Assembly: GCA_023078555.1 (NCBI GenBank)
Contig: CM041198.1
Location: 5,036,354-5,100,353, forward strand
DNA: 64,000 bases
DNA from: Ulva prolifera
Taxonomy: Eukaryota; Chlorophyta; Ulvophyceae; Ulvales; Ulvaceae
Direction: 5' to 3'
Below are positions 19,687 through 32,801 of the stretch, one piece after another. The position numbers were made by a program, and so were the translations under genes. Within the stretch, counting starts at the first letter, position 1. Every line of letters starts with the position of its first letter. The notes below the pieces were generated by a model. That model was not told the DNA's origin, searched no databases, and worked only from the letters and a program-made list of their open reading frames with translations.

Positions 19687-22600
19687 CTACTGCTGCCGCG
19701 GCGCCTCAAGCCGCGCCAAGCCATGCTCCAGAATACCCTCCAGCGCCGCACGGTCCACCGCAAACCGAGCCCACGCCTCAGCGCTGCCCTGAAGCCCGCT
19801 CAGCACCGATGCCTTTGCAGCGGGGTGAACCGGCACGTGCCGAGGCGCATGCTGCGTTCTGGCCTTGCCATCTCCCGCAGATGCCGCATCGACGGCGCCG
19901 CTCGGCTGAGGCATGCCCATCCATTCGATTGAGGGGAGCTGCAGCTGCAGGGGGGACCACGAGCGCAGGGGGCCGCCGGCCGCTGGCTCGCGTCGGGTGT
20001 TGTCCACGCCTGCGGCAGAAGCCGCCGCAGCTTTCTCCTGCTTGGATTTTCCTCTCTGCAGCAATGGTGATGTTGATTGTGCTGAGCTGTGATTTCCCCC
20101 CCGATGTAGCAATGGTGGCCACGGTGAAGCTGTGATGAGTCGTGTGGCGCCTTGCCGGCCGAGGTGCACACCCAAGACTCCAGAACGCCAGCGTCCTGTT
20201 CAACGGTCCTGTTCAACGATGACACAGGAAACTAGAGTAAGCGAAGAAGGCCTTCATTGGCACATTCTGACAGGAACCTGAGCACTGGAGCTGATCAGCG
20301 TTCACAGTGGACATGCCAGAGACAGCTGGCATGACGGCACACATCAACTGATTCAGGCATAAGCCTGCAACAGGCCTACTGATCACTCTACGCAAAACGG
20401 AGGCCTTGTGCAGCCAACTACACATTGCAGTGAACTACAGGACAGCTGGTCAACCAATAGCCGTGCTCCTTCCGCAGGCGGGACATCCCACGATGCAAGA
20501 ACACGGCCCGGGCGTTCACGCTGTCACAAGCACGACACGTCCAGACACCGGGTGCCAAAGTGTGCTGCCAAGATCTACCATATGTCTACGTCTATGCGGC
20601 AGCTTATGTTCACACGTAAGCCGTGACTTCGTGCGGAGCGGCACGGGGTACGGGATGCTGGGAAAACGCCATGAGGAAGGCCACATGTGTGTGAACGAGC
20701 ACCACCCCGCAATGTAAAGGAGAAGAAGGAAGTGGCCACGCGAGCTGCGGGAACTGCAGAGGCAGTACAGAATCTTCACGATGCAGCGCAGGAGCTGCGA
20801 GAGGCTCACCCTGGTGCGCCCCTGGCCACGCCGCGCGGCGAGGCTTGCGCGAGAGCCGAGCTGCCGGGCGCTCAGCGTCTCGGAGCCTTCCCTTATAAGC
20901 ACCGCAGGCAAGCGGGAGCCCTGCGTGTCATCGCCGGGCACGGCCGCTGCAGGCTGCGCTGCGAGGCCCCCTGGAGGCTGCCTGAGCTTCACCTTCTTGC
21001 CTCCTCCTTGCTGCTGGCCCCCCTGCTGCTGGCTTCCCTGCAGCACCGGTGACAGCGCTCACAGCGGGCTTGCTCAATGCCGATGCTAAAGGGGTCATCA
21101 AGGAGAGCATGGCTGGTGCTCCTGCCTGCTTGCGTTACGTTGCATGCGGGCTCAGCGCAGCACCACACTGGGACTGCAAGCAGCGACGCCGCTAGACACC
21201 GCACAAAGTGTAGGTGCATATTTTAGGTTGAAGCACCCGCGGAAGGCACCAAATCCCTCACTATTGCACCAGGCCGCGAGCCACACTGCCGACACCACAC
21301 CGACCGCGCATTGATGCTACCCTGTCAACAAGCATCACAAGTGTGCAGGCGACAGCATCATTTGCACTGTAATAAAAGACATTCAAAGCTAGAGATAAAT
21401 GACGTGCAGCAACACCAAACAGAAGCCCCATGTGCGATTCAGTGCCAACGTGCGAGGAAGGGTGCACTCTAGGAGGGGCGGGGCATGGGGTACAACCCCA
21501 GCTAGCAGATGGCCGCAGCACCAGCGCTGACACCACGGCGGTGAGAACTCCGGACATCAATCAAAACACTCAGGCTTCACGGGCACACAAGAGGGTAGTG
21601 CGAGCGACAGCAGGTGCAAGGCACAGCACACCGGTGCCGCGAGCTGCTTCCGCTGCATGAGCTGCTGCTGCTGAGGGATGATGCCGTCGTAGGGGCGCTG
21701 CGCGTCCCCACGCCGCAGCCGCGCGTTCTGCTGCACCATCTCCTCAAAGCCGAACCGGTCCTTCGGGCTCGGCTCCCACGCGAGGCCGTCGCCGAGATCG
21801 CCGGGGAACGGCTGCAGCCCCTGCCGACCCGGCGGCGGGCTGGCGCCGATCGGCACCGGGAACGCCGGCGACGGCGACTGCCGCGGCGGTTTCTGCACAG
21901 CCTGCAGGGGCAACGCTTGGGCGGGGGTGGCGGCGGCGGCGGCGGCTCGTCCAGCCCCGCGCCCCTTCTTCTTGTTCTTGTTTATGAAGGCGGAGAGGCC
22001 GTTCATGAACGGGAAAACGTGCAGGAACCGTGCGGGGCTGCCCCCGATCTGGAGAGTCGCTGTCGACTTCATGTGATTCCATAGGTCCTGCACAGCAACA
22101 GAACATGTGGTGGCCGTGCGGCTGTTCGGGCAGGCGTTGGGTTGGTCGTGCAGCTGATAGGGTAGATATCATCGTGGTAGCCTCAACATGCATGAAACGA
22201 GCGCCCAAATCGAAGCCTGGGGTCGAAAGGCGGTCTGCTTGCGAGTGTGTTGTCCTGTAGCGCGGTTGTGGTTTTGCTCGCAGGAGATTGCTTGTGGATG
22301 GAGTGTAGAGTCCGGACTGAAGGCACAACCCGGTCAAGAACCAGTTGACCTGTGGCATGTCACAAATGCCATCACGGGCACCTCGGTGAATCCGATGTTT
22401 GGGTCCTGTTGTCGTGCAAAGCTGAGGTTTTGCAAAGTTGTGCCGGACACACGTCTTTGTTTGATGAGATGTAGACCAATCCTCCAAGTGAACTGCATTT
22501 TGCCCCTCAACTTCCAGGAGGACATGCGCCCACTGGTCGTCAGGCAACGGCACACAAGACCTACCCGGCTGCCGAAAAGTGCCAAGATTGCTTTCAGTCA

Positions 22601-24448
22601 ACATGTAGAGGCTTCAAGCGCGGCCCGCATTGTATTGAAAACTACTGTAAACATCATAAGCACGCACAGGCCAGCTCCATGTCGTGTCACCAGACCTTAA
22701 GGGCATATCATGCAAATTAAAGTGACTCGCTGCAAGATGAGCAAGTACCTGGATACGGAACCATGCGAACTGGTACACTTCACCTTGCGTTTGCGAGCAG
22801 AACGGGAAATTCTCGTCAACATTGGTCACCAGGAAGAGGCCCACGACCTTGGTCTCATCGCCTGCCTGCAGGCCGGACCGTCGGTGGGGATACTTTCATA
22901 CTTGGAGTGCGGGCTAGCATTCTAACCAGTGCTCAATGCGGAAAGATACACACGCAGCTGCACGACGGAAGGGGTTTCGCCTGTCACCCAGAAGTCACGG
23001 GTACTGGCACTGCATTGCTAGTTTAATGAACGACGACGTCACCAGTCCAGAAGAGCCAAGGATGTGGATGGGCTCACAAGGATCAGCGAGACACGTAGCT
23101 GTGTTGTGACACATGCCATAACACTGCAACCAGCGCTACACTCGCGCTGACAGCACTAGTGAGCACCTGGATACTTCTCTCCAAGTAGTGTGCCTCGTCA
23201 TTGTGAGCTTTGCCACGTATGTCATATCCTGTTTCTTCAAGAACCTGCGTAAAGGTGCAAGCTTGTCAGCTTGCTACAGGAGACATGGAGTGGATGGATA
23301 GCTCGGCACCTGGGCGTGAATGACACGCCAAGCGGAGTTACGGTACGAGCTGGAGTGCAGCCAGGAACCACGACCTGACCACAGGCACATGATGATTCGA
23401 TGTGCCACAATGACATGCATTGCAAATCCAGTACCGGGAATGTAAACGAGTTGTGGATTCAGAAACTCCCCCACCATACCGGCATGACTAATCTCGAGAA
23501 GTCCACCACAGCTGCCCGTGACAGGACTTTCAAACAACAGCTTGTGTCGATTTTGCGAAATATGGTTAAGAGGAACACTAGTCAAGATGCCATGGAAAGT
23601 TGTGCGTAAGATGTCTGTGTGCAGCGTGATCTGCAGCAAGCAACACGCTATACAGCATCTCAGATACACCGACAGCTTGCCAGGTCGCACCTCTCGGCAA
23701 GCACAGTCAAATGAGTTTCCGTGGTCTTTCTTCTCCACCTTCCCCCTTGGGAACATCCATGCACCTCCTTTGTTGTTGGCTATAAATGTTTGGGTAAGAA
23801 GCACTTTGTCCATGGCTTGGTTGATAAGGATGGCGCCAAACACGGGTATCTGCCAGTTCATCTTGTTGAACATTCGCACGATGGCCTGCAGCTGATCTCT
23901 GATGCATCGTGCTGTGACACAACGGGGACTGCCTTCAGTCAAGCTGAGGAACTGATGATGGGCACCAGCAGCGCGACAACGCATCCAATGAAGCAACGAT
24001 GAAGCAAGCAACGATGAAGCAAACCCAATTACGTGGCGACATCGACACCATGGATTGTAGCAAGGGGCGCCTGACACATGAGCTGCCAAGCTATGTTGAC
24101 AGTGCTACAAGCAGTGTCAGAAGAGCGCCCAGAAGTCACACCGGCACATTCTGCCTGTTCACCCCGATCCCTGGAGCGTGATCGAGCATAGCAACGACAA
24201 ACTGATTGAATGAGAGCTTATTCGATTGATGTTCAGTTTCCGGCGCGTCCAGGTACTCCCAATGGGCGAGCTGGAAGGCATAGCACAGCTGGACCTCGTT
24301 TTCATACTCTTCGGAAGGTAAATGAAGAAGATACTTGAAAGCAAGTTCTTCAATGAGGTCTTCGACTGCATTACAGGCAATGTTCTCATCTGTATCACCG
24401 CAACGGTCTTGAGAAGGTGCCAAGGGCTACCGCACCTTCGGGATCCAT
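19687..24448 (-). CDS. DCP2: mRNA-decapping enzyme subunit 2, eight exons
   Basis: Dcp2 is the Nudix hydrolase that removes the mRNA 5' cap in P-bodies with Dcp1. My exons, in order, are 24436-24448, 24163-24389, 23691-23885, 23167-23244, 22749-22865, 21632-22087, 20810-21037 and 19687-20055, all with GT-AG introns. They join to 560 residues; every intron after the first falls between codons. The helical regulatory domain (LIEELAFKYLLHLP, QLAHWEYL) comes first. Then the Nudix fold begins at IPVFGAILI, with the box from FPRGK to REVLEETGY split across exons 3 and 4. The sixth residue after the box glycine is Asp where Glu is usual. Box B follows (ARFLHVFPFMNGLSAFI) and then a Pro/Gln-rich tail. 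Exon 2 could instead start at 24365, also in frame. The tail exons are less certain than the catalytic part. Confidence 0.85.
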
Positions 24449-25399
24449 GCCGCCGCACGTCGTCCCAGGGCAGTATTTGATGTGTGAGTATCCGTGGAAA
24501 GGGTTGATCACGAACCTGAGCTGCTGATGCACGTGTTGCTGATCACGAAGCCTGTTTCTCTGGACAGCGCGTCTACTGACGTCCCAGCATGTACGTTTGA
24601 CAGAGGTAGGTAGCCGATCTATGTACAGATTCTTGGCAGGGCGTAAGATGTATTGCTGGCATGCACGAAGTCATGGTACATGGCGACAACGGTGTTCCTG
24701 ACAGTCCAGCGAGCAGAAGGCAAGTATTCACATTCAGCCACATGCATTCATCAAGCCGCGCCTTTCAAGAGCTGGCATCAATTTACCGTGCGAGAATGAT
24801 GTTAATTCCTATGACCACACCTTCGATGTGCGAGACTGTTTGTAAGAACCGCATCACAGGCCTGTGTCAGGTTGCCTGTGCATGTCCAAACGTGCATGTT
24901 TGCAAACCGCAGCCACATGGCAGAGCCTATTGAGTGGTCAGTGTGCATGCTTGCGGGACACAGTACCAATAACAGAGCAACTGCATGACCGTATGCAAAC
25001 AGCAGGTTTGCCATTGACCATCATGTGAGAACAGAATTCTAATGCAGGTGGTGTGGGGACCCCTCGCCAGGCATCCACGGGGCCACCACTGCATACCGCA
25101 GCCGAGCGACACCTTCAATCAAGCCAAGGCGCACTTACCATCAAAGATCGCATGATTTCCAGGAACCCTCAGCCCAGCCCACTCTCGTCCGTACCACACA
25201 TGTACTGCACAAACAACTGCTGCAACCACCGGGCTGACCCCCATTGCAACTCCCTAACGAAGCAAATAACAGGGTTAGTATGACCAGAGCGCACAGCCCC
25301 AGTGCCACCTCACTGCCAACACGTCCACCATGCCCTCGCGAAGCCACAAATTTTACCTCGGCTGAACTCTGACTCACGTGCTCAGTGTGGTGGTCACGG

Positions 25400-28300
25400 C
25401 TATGACTTGAATGCCGCCTTGCCAGGCCCGATGTTCGGGGTGGCGGTGAAGGTGTCTGCAGCGACGCGGAACGCGTGCCAGCGCCGATACCTCTGCCACA
25501 GCTGCTTGCACACATACGCCAGCTTGATATTGTGCTCCTCCTCCTCCGCACAAGCCCGGGCTGTGATCTCCGGCCACGGCCGCACTGCTGCAGACCCCGC
25601 GGCATCCTCCGTAGCTCCCTCAGCTCCCGCGGCCGCCTCTGCGACATCATACTGCGAGCCGTAGGCATGCCAAGCCTGAAGCAGGGCCTCGGGCGGGGGG
25701 AAGCCGGCGCCGCTGGAGGCGATGACGGCGACAGCTGCAGCCCAGACGCACTTGAGGGCGGGCCGGCACTCCGCCTCAGGCAGCCGCGACACAACCTGCA
25801 TCGAGGCAGCGCCGTCAGCAAGGAGCGGTCGCGATGCCAGACAAGGATGCGCTGTACGTGCTGCGCTGGTGCCGAGACGGAGATGACTGAGGTATGTGAT
25901 TACGTGGCAAGTGGCCGCGGGAACAGGCTACACAACGTCGACGAGTTGTTCAAAAGATCGTGCGCAAAATGATGCCGAGCTGACCGGCCGTGGTGCTATT
26001 TGACCAATCTTGCACTGATGATGGCAAAAGCAGTACGGTGACAAGGCCTGGGCCCTACCTCAGCTCTAAGAGTAACGTGGCCGCCATTAGTGTGTACCCT
26101 GCCAGAGTCATCAAGCACCGTGTCAGCCCAATGCGATGCTGACGCCACTTTCAGCCCTCCAAATGTAACAAAGCACAGCAGGTGGCTTTGCACAGCAGCA
26201 GCGCCGAATCCAGCACACCGGTGACCGCAGAACGCAGCGGGCACACCTGCTCTGCGCCCCAAAGAGCCGTGATCGCATGCAGCGCCACAAAGTTGCCCAC
26301 CCCCCGCTCCCCCGGCGCCCCAGCCTGCGCGACGTACAGCAGCACCAGCGCCTTGTACATGCCCTGTACCGCGTCCGCCAGCGGCAGGTCGTCGAGCCAC
26401 TCCGGCTGCTCAAGGAACAGTGCGTGGCCCTGCTCCAGCACCTTCGCGAGCTGCCACTGGAAGCCGGCGTCGTAGAGCTCCGGGTGGAATGCCGTGCCTG
26501 CGTCGTCACCGAACCTGGGGTCATGCATGATGCCAATGATCGCGTCGCGGCCTCCGCTGTGGAACGCGGCCGCGGCACGGAGCAGCGTGTCGACTGGTGT
26601 GGCGTCGGGGTGGGCGCGGTGAGAGAAGCGCTCCGGGTGGACGTCCACGAAAGTGTATGCCATGTACGCGAGACCTGCGGCAGGGATGTGGCGGTTAGGT
26701 GTTGAGGGGTATTTTGACGCCAGTGCAAAAGTGTACCGTAGGGGCGCCGCGCCACTCCAGGTCCCATGTGACTTGTGTTCGGTTCTTTGATTCCGCACGC
26801 ACATCCACAGTTCCCAGAACCGCTCGCAGCACGATGACTTGCACTGCAGTCAATGACAGGTGATATTGTGAGATACAGTCATACAAAGGTCTAACCCACA
26901 TGAAAGGCGATGCTTCGTGTTTAGAGGGGTGTGGAAGTCATCCCTGCTGTGGGAAATTGCAGAGGTGCATGAACGTCACAGAATTATTGACGACAACTGC
27001 TACCTGAACCAGATGCAGTGAAGCCTCGCAAGTGCAGAAGCAGCCCCTGCCTGATACCAATGAGGAAGCCTACAAGCAATCTACTGAGGAGGAATACTGC
27101 AAGCAAACAACTGCAGTGTCTCGAGATGCAGAATCTCCGAGATACAGACAGGCAGATGCCGCTTCCCCGACGTGGCATGTGCTCAGATGCTGCAGAGCAG
27201 CAATCTCTGAAACTGCATGATTCGATCTTGTAGGCCCATTCACGATCTTGTAAAGGATGTTTTGCTCCATCGAATCACACATCGACATGCTGAGTGCATA
27301 GACAGTTCCGCTACAATGAGAGGGGAAGAGATGCACAGCACCATGTCATGTCCATGAACACCTGGTGGAGAATACAGGTGGACACTTGGGTGGTCACCAC
27401 ATTAAAACCACCAACGAAAGCACTCTGCGACCTCGGAGCAGGGTAAAACTTCACAATCTGCAAGCATCACACCTTCGGTCGTCATCCAGCGACTCTCACC
27501 GTCGAGGCCCCAACCCAGATGTATGATTCCATGAGTAAGAGCTCCAGCTGCACCTTGCACAAGGCGGGGCATGAACTCTGCGAGCACAGCCTCAATGCCA
27601 TGCTGCTCCACCTGATCATCAAAGAACCGGAGAAGGTCAGGGAAGCGCTCTTTCTTGCCGAGAATCGGCTCGTACTCGGGCAGCGTCAGAGGCGATGTCT
27701 CCTCGCGGGCAGCCTCGAGGTGGTAGCCATAGGGCGTCACAGCAGTGTACCTGCAGATGAACAGGACCACAATCAGATGCTGATACATCCTCATTGCAAG
27801 TACATCATTCGGAAAGATATTGCGCATGCACGTCATCATGGAATTGATGAGAGCAATGGCAAATTGCACGCTTGCACAGAAGTATGTGCCAGTGCCCCTG
27901 CTGTTGACCTACACAGCGGCGCAACACTACTTCTGTAGCTGCCAACAGCTTCAAAAAACACATCGCGGGAATAAACGCAAGCACCGAGGCGTACTGTTGC
28001 TGAGTTTACGCTTGGGCCGTCTCAAGGCTTCCTGCGGAGCCATGACCCTATCGAGTGGTGATGGGCAGCACATGGCCACGAAAGTGTTCTACAGGAAACA
28101 TGTTGTGAAGTAAATCACATTGTAGCGAGCATTGCCACTGAAGGCAAAACGACGTGGGCCTTCAGCACAGTCACTGTCATTGTCAGGTCCATCGACGCCA
28201 TGGCGTGTGCCAGTCGGCGTTGGCGTAGCCGTACAACTGCACTACTCTACATCGGGACTAGATCAGGGAGTAGAAAGGTTCAGATGGCCACATTCGGACT

Positions 28301-28664
28301 TCGTCACGTGAACGGCCATCGTGTCAATACTGGCATAGCAACAGCACCCGAGCGCAAACGCGGACCCATACACCATTGGTATTTTTGATGTGCTGATGTG
28401 GGATCGCGGGGGCATGCAGAGCGCACAGTAGTTTAGCGGGCTCGGTACATCGACAAGGCCTCGTTGAACCTGGAATGCGAAGGCAATCAATGCATGAGTT
28501 AGAGCGCACTCGTTCCAGTACCTCTGCAGTGTTTCTGCAGGAGCACCCAATCCATGCAGCCCAACAATAGCATGCTTAACATGATTTGTTAAGTATGAGT
28601 TGAACTCGATATGATACGAACGGTCGCTCAGCAGTTTCTCCTGCACGTCTGCACCAGATCGCAT
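25400..28664 (-). CDS. Questin-oxidase-like protein (DUF4243), four exons
   Basis: Exons 28510-28664, 27500-27750, 26247-26674 and 25400-25795 join in frame across GT-AG introns to about 409 residues, near the usual family size. Recognisable family blocks are YHIEFNSYLTNHVKHA (N-terminus), FPDLLRFFDDQVEQHG and LTHGIIHLGWGLDG (exon 2), GNFVALHAITALWGAEQ (exon 3) and EEEEHNIKLAYVCKQLW (exon 4). In fungi such as Aspergillus, members carry out Baeyer-Villiger-type ring opening of anthraquinones; many homologues in algae and bacteria have no known substrate. No cofactor motif is visible, as is usual for this family. The start codon at 28664 is the least certain point; an upstream exon is possible. 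No neighbouring biosynthetic genes are seen. Confidence 0.8.
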
Positions 28665-30248
28665 GACTGGACTTGGTGATGGCCTGCACGAGTGCATGTA
28701 TTCAAATATGCAAGAGCTATTATCCCTTCGCGCTCGAAGTGGTCCGCATATTGAGTCTCTTGAGCGGTGGAAGATGATCGTCTTCTGACTGCGCTCCGAG
28801 CAATAGGGATCTCTCGAGATAACTGCGGTGAAAATCACTGTCAACATGAATACCAGTAATGGCATCGAACAACGTACAGATGTTAATGAACATGGGCTGT
28901 TTATATAGCTCGTCTGTGGCTGATCTTATGCCCGCAAACACATTGATGAAGCTCACGCGATGCATACCATGCCATGTTCAGGCGTGACATAAGCCTGCAT
29001 CTGGGCAATGGCGACCATCAGCTCTTGAACGTACATGTCGAGCACTTGCAGCACGTCGCTGAGACTACCACAACGTAGAGCCAATATGCGCACAGCAATG
29101 ATGACAAGCTGCGCGAATGCCGCTTAGGCGTGTCGATACGGAGACGGCAGTGATCACAGCAAACACCTCGTAAGTGCATCGCCGTGATGCTGTCTTTGTT
29201 CAATTGACAATCCCCGGAACATGTAGACAGCCTCCGATCCGAGCCTACTGAGCTGCTTTGCGTGTCCTGACCCTGAGGAGATACTACCTTGATGATGACG
29301 ATCTTGTCGTACTAAAATCGCCCAATTGAGAGGCCATGTTCAATTCTTGCGCACATTCCAAGTGCAACAGATGCAGGTGGTGAATTTAGTGGTGGAGATT
29401 CCAGCCAGGCATTCACAGAAGATGGCCGTTGTGCTGAAGTGATCATGCGCTTGTCACATAACGGCACAGGTCTCATACGGTGCAAATCTTTCTGATTTGT
29501 GCAATACTGAAGACACGCCGGTCATATTATTCAGTCAGTGAACACAGCGATGCACATTACAACTCAGTTGGTCCATTGACCATGCGTGACTAAACACCAG
29601 CCAACTGCTGCAATCGTGACGAGGTCGATGCTGTCTTGTGTGTTTATCAACTTTCCAGAGTGTGGCAATGTATACTACACTACACATATTCACAGAGAAA
29701 CCACAGTGCTGATGCACTGCGTTCAGCACGGCAACTCCCACCAGGTCGGTACACAGCTAATCTCAGATGGCCGAGGATCGACGTGTCAACTCTACAATCC
29801 GTTACACAGTGACTGTCCACACCTGAACTTGCACACGAACCATGCTTCACGACGTGCTGCCAAGCAGACTGGATTCAATAGTACACGCTGCTACTACTAC
29901 ACACCGGACAGCAGCGCACAGCATTGTCCCCACTGCACCTAGGCCTGCCATGCATGAACCGTCCCACATGCAGGCCCGTAAAACGAGGCCTCCTGAATGG
30001 TATCACTAGGCCAGTGACCACGTGTGGCACGGTATATAACACCATCATGCAACACCCACATGTCACAATAAAGGCGCTGCTTCAACCCCGCAGACCAGCA
30101 TGACCCCAGACACCACAGCCTCATGACTACACGAACCTCTGTTTCACTACTGCTATCACAGACACTGAATGACACGAACCGAAAGCGCTCCTCACACAAA
30201 TGACACATGTCTTGAAGCGTCCGCGTCACCACCGCCGCAATGGCAGCG
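28665..30248. other. Intergenic stretch, no gene supported
   Basis: Scattered short frames on both strands, none with a domain, splice pattern or codon bias I can defend. The left part may hold the 5' end of the questin-oxidase-like gene. The part next to 30248 is downstream of the leucine-rich-repeat gene. Confidence 0.5.
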
Positions 30249-32282
30249 CTAGAAATACAGCTTGCAGGCCGGCAGCGACTCGGCCGCCTTGTCGAGCTGC
30301 AGGTGGCCACCGAGATACTCTCTGCAGCCGCCGTCAGCCACCACCACCGTGCGCAGGCTCGGCATCCTCACGACCATATCCGCTATCGCCCCGACCGCCG
30401 ACGCCTCCCGCAGCGCGAGCAGCAGCGTGCGAAGCCGCAGCCGCGCGAGCATCGCGCACGCCGCGCGGGCGTCCACGTCAAACGGCTGAATGGACAGCGC
30501 CTGCAATCCCGTCAGCCCGGTGCACGCCTCAAGCAGACTCAGTAGAGGCTGCACGGCGCTGCCGCCGTCGCCGAGCACGCCATGCATGTGCAGGGACCAC
30601 TGCATCGACGTGAGGCTCGTCAGCTGTGGCAGCGCGCTGACGAAGTCCGCGAGTGGTGGCGCGCTGCCGTCCATCGGCACCCACGGCTCCGCCAGCGGCA
30701 GCCCGATGCACACGTCCTCCAGCCCCCGCATCACCGCCGCCGCATCGACAATCGCCGCCGCGGCTGGGTGCGCGTCATCGCTGACGACACTGAGACTGCA
30801 CAGCTGCCGCATCCTCTTCACGCCGCCGATGACCGGCACGAGCCAGTCCTTCGGGCCGCAGGGGACGTGCACGTTGAGCGTGCGAACATACCGAAACAGC
30901 CGCAAATACGGCGCAAGGAGGCTGCAGTTGTGGCCGGAGTCCGTCCCGCGCACAAACAGGTCAAGCGTGAGGCGGGTGACCTGCGTCGCGCTGCGTAGCG
31001 TGGCCACAAGGTCCGCCGCGTGGTCGCGCTCTGTGGACACTGGCAAATGCAGCTCACGCAACGCCGGCAATGCCGCCGCGGCCTCCGCGACGGCGATTGG
31101 CGACGCCGTGCGCGCGATCGTGTGCTCCCCAGACGTGCAGTGCGGCACTGCGGCCGTCAGCGCCAGCGCCGTGAGTGCGTCGAGGCACGGGAGGAGCTCC
31201 GCCACGGCTGCGAGCTGCTGCGGCCCCGCCGTGAACGTCAGCAGCGATGCCGTGAGCTGTAGGTCGATGGCGAGCGAACGGAGGCTGCGCAGCGCGCGGA
31301 GACGTGCCAGCAGCGCGAGCGCCTGCGCCGGCGACGGCGTCAGGTCGACGGTGCTGACATCGAGGGCCGTGAGCGCCGACAGGTGGGCGAGCGCGCGGCC
31401 GAGCAGGCTCTGCCGCTTTGTCTCCTGCCCGAGCTGCACCGCCATCATGCCGTACTGCGGCCCGAGGCGGCGCTCGAAGAAGAGGGGCGCATCGAGCTTC
31501 AGGCGGCGAAGGGCCGTCATGCGTGCGAGTGCGCGCGCGACACCGACCGTCTTCCCCTCCGTAATCTCCGGGCAGATGAGCCCGACGTGAAGCGCAGCGA
31601 GCGTGGGGAGGTCCGCCGCGGCGTCCAGCAGCGCGAGTAGGCCGTGGCATAGCGCGTCACTGCCGCCCTCAACACGCCGCGGGTCGTATGTGCCGATGGA
31701 TATCGCCGTCAGCGCCGTGAGCGGCGCGAGCGCAGCTCCGGCCATCTGCAGCCACCCGGGGCCGGCCTCTTGCGGGTCGTCCGTCTTCACGGTGCGCAGC
31801 ACGTTGAGGGTCTCCAGCGTGGAGCACCCCGCGAGGCCCTCGGCTATGTCGCGCGCGATCGCCCAGTCAAACTCGTTTGTGCTGAGGTCGAGGGATCGGA
31901 GGCCCGGCAGGAGGGGGAGGGCGTCGCGGAGGGTGGCCGCGGCAGCGGCACCGAGCGCGCAAGCGCTGAGGTCGAGGTGCGTAAGGGCGGTCACTGCTGT
32001 GAGGAGGGCGGCAAGAGGATTGCCGTCGCGAGGGAGCGTCTCACCGGCGAGAGAGACGTGCTGCAGGGCGGAGAAGGCCGCGGACGCGGTGAGGGCGGCG
32101 GAGAGGGTGGGGGGTGTGAGGTTCTGGAGGCGGAGGGTGTGATGGGCGTCGATGGAGGGGTAGTGCGCATGGAGGGCGGAGGCGTGGTGTGCGGGGGGGA
32201 GGTGGAGGAGACAGCCGCGGAGAGGGGCATGCGTGAGGACGGCGAGGAGGAGGTGGTCCGGAAGCGCAGCAAAGATCTGCAT
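30249..32282 (-). CDS. Leucine-rich-repeat protein, possibly with an N-terminal F-box
   Basis: Single exon of 677 residues from the ATG at 32282. The frame stays open upstream to 32528, but the upstream part is low-complexity. The first ~25 residues (ALPDHLLLAVLTHAPLR) look like a short F-box. The rest is a chain of about 20 leucine-rich repeats rich in Ala and Leu, such as LTHLDLSACALGAAAAATLR and LPGLRSLDLSTNEFDW, resembling ribonuclease-inhibitor-type repeats. No signal peptide or membrane segment is seen. A role as an SCF ubiquitin-ligase adaptor is plausible if the F-box is real; this is inference. The gene has strong GC bias at third positions, which creates long antisense frames. Confidence 0.75.
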   Translation of the reverse strand: MQIFAALPDHLLLAVLTHAPLRGCLLHLPPAHHASALHAHYPSIDAHHTLRLQNLTPPTLSAALTASAAFSALQHVSLAGETLPRDGNPLAALLTAVTALTHLDLSACALGAAAAATLRDALPLLPGLRSLDLSTNEFDWAIARDIAEGLAGCSTLETLNVLRTVKTDDPQEAGPGWLQMAGAALAPLTALTAISIGTYDPRRVEGGSDALCHGLLALLDAAADLPTLAALHVGLICPEITEGKTVGVARALARMTALRRLKLDAPLFFERRLGPQYGMMAVQLGQETKRQSLLGRALAHLSALTALDVSTVDLTPSPAQALALLARLRALRSLRSLAIDLQLTASLLTFTAGPQQLAAVAELLPCLDALTALALTAAVPHCTSGEHTIARTASPIAVAEAAAALPALRELHLPVSTERDHAADLVATLRSATQVTRLTLDLFVRGTDSGHNCSLLAPYLRLFRYVRTLNVHVPCGPKDWLVPVIGGVKRMRQLCSLSVVSDDAHPAAAAIVDAAAVMRGLEDVCIGLPLAEPWVPMDGSAPPLADFVSALPQLTSLTSMQWSLHMHGVLGDGGSAVQPLLSLLEACTGLTGLQALSIQPFDVDARAACAMLARLRLRTLLLALREASAVGAIADMVVRMPSLRTVVVADGGCREYLGGHLQLDKAAESLPACKLYF

Positions 32283-32801
32283 GCAGTACGCTCCTCGAGT
32301 GAAGTGCAATGCATGAAATGGGGGGGAGGTTGCGGCATGGCGATTGTGTGTGGGTGCAGAACTGGGGTCCTGCGGACGACCGGGGCCGAACAAGCAGACG
32401 ATGCTGGTACGTATGCTGGTGGTGGGAGCCTGCGCCATGTGGCTGTTATGCCAGTACTGCTGATGTGCCTGGCAACACACTGAGTGCTGAAGCGCTGAGT
32501 GGTTCCAGGCCGGTGTCACGTGCACCACGTATCTTGAACAGGCTGTGCAGTTCAGGAGTCAGATGATGCAGCGACGACCTTGGAGCCTCGCAGCAATGCA
32601 TACACCGTTGACCTGCGAGCAGCGCCTAGATGATCGATGCATTGCAGCCCTTGACATGTGAGAGGGACACAGATGAAAGCAGCGAGGCAGGTGACATCTC
32701 AAGAAATGGAAGCATCAATCAGTAACACAAAGTCACGGCTCTAGACTAGGCACCGCCTCGTCGTCTTCAGCATGGAGCATCCTGTGCATGAGAGCTTACC
32801 C

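Noticed and set aside
22088-22748. Plausible-looking minus-strand peptide as an extra DCP2 exon
   Set aside because: Exons ending at 22749 and starting at 22087 join in phase and give a continuous Dcp2 Box B, so this stretch is best read as intron.
30490-31590. 366-codon plus-strand frame
   Set aside because: Antisense of the leucine-rich-repeat gene, explained by GC-rich third positions.
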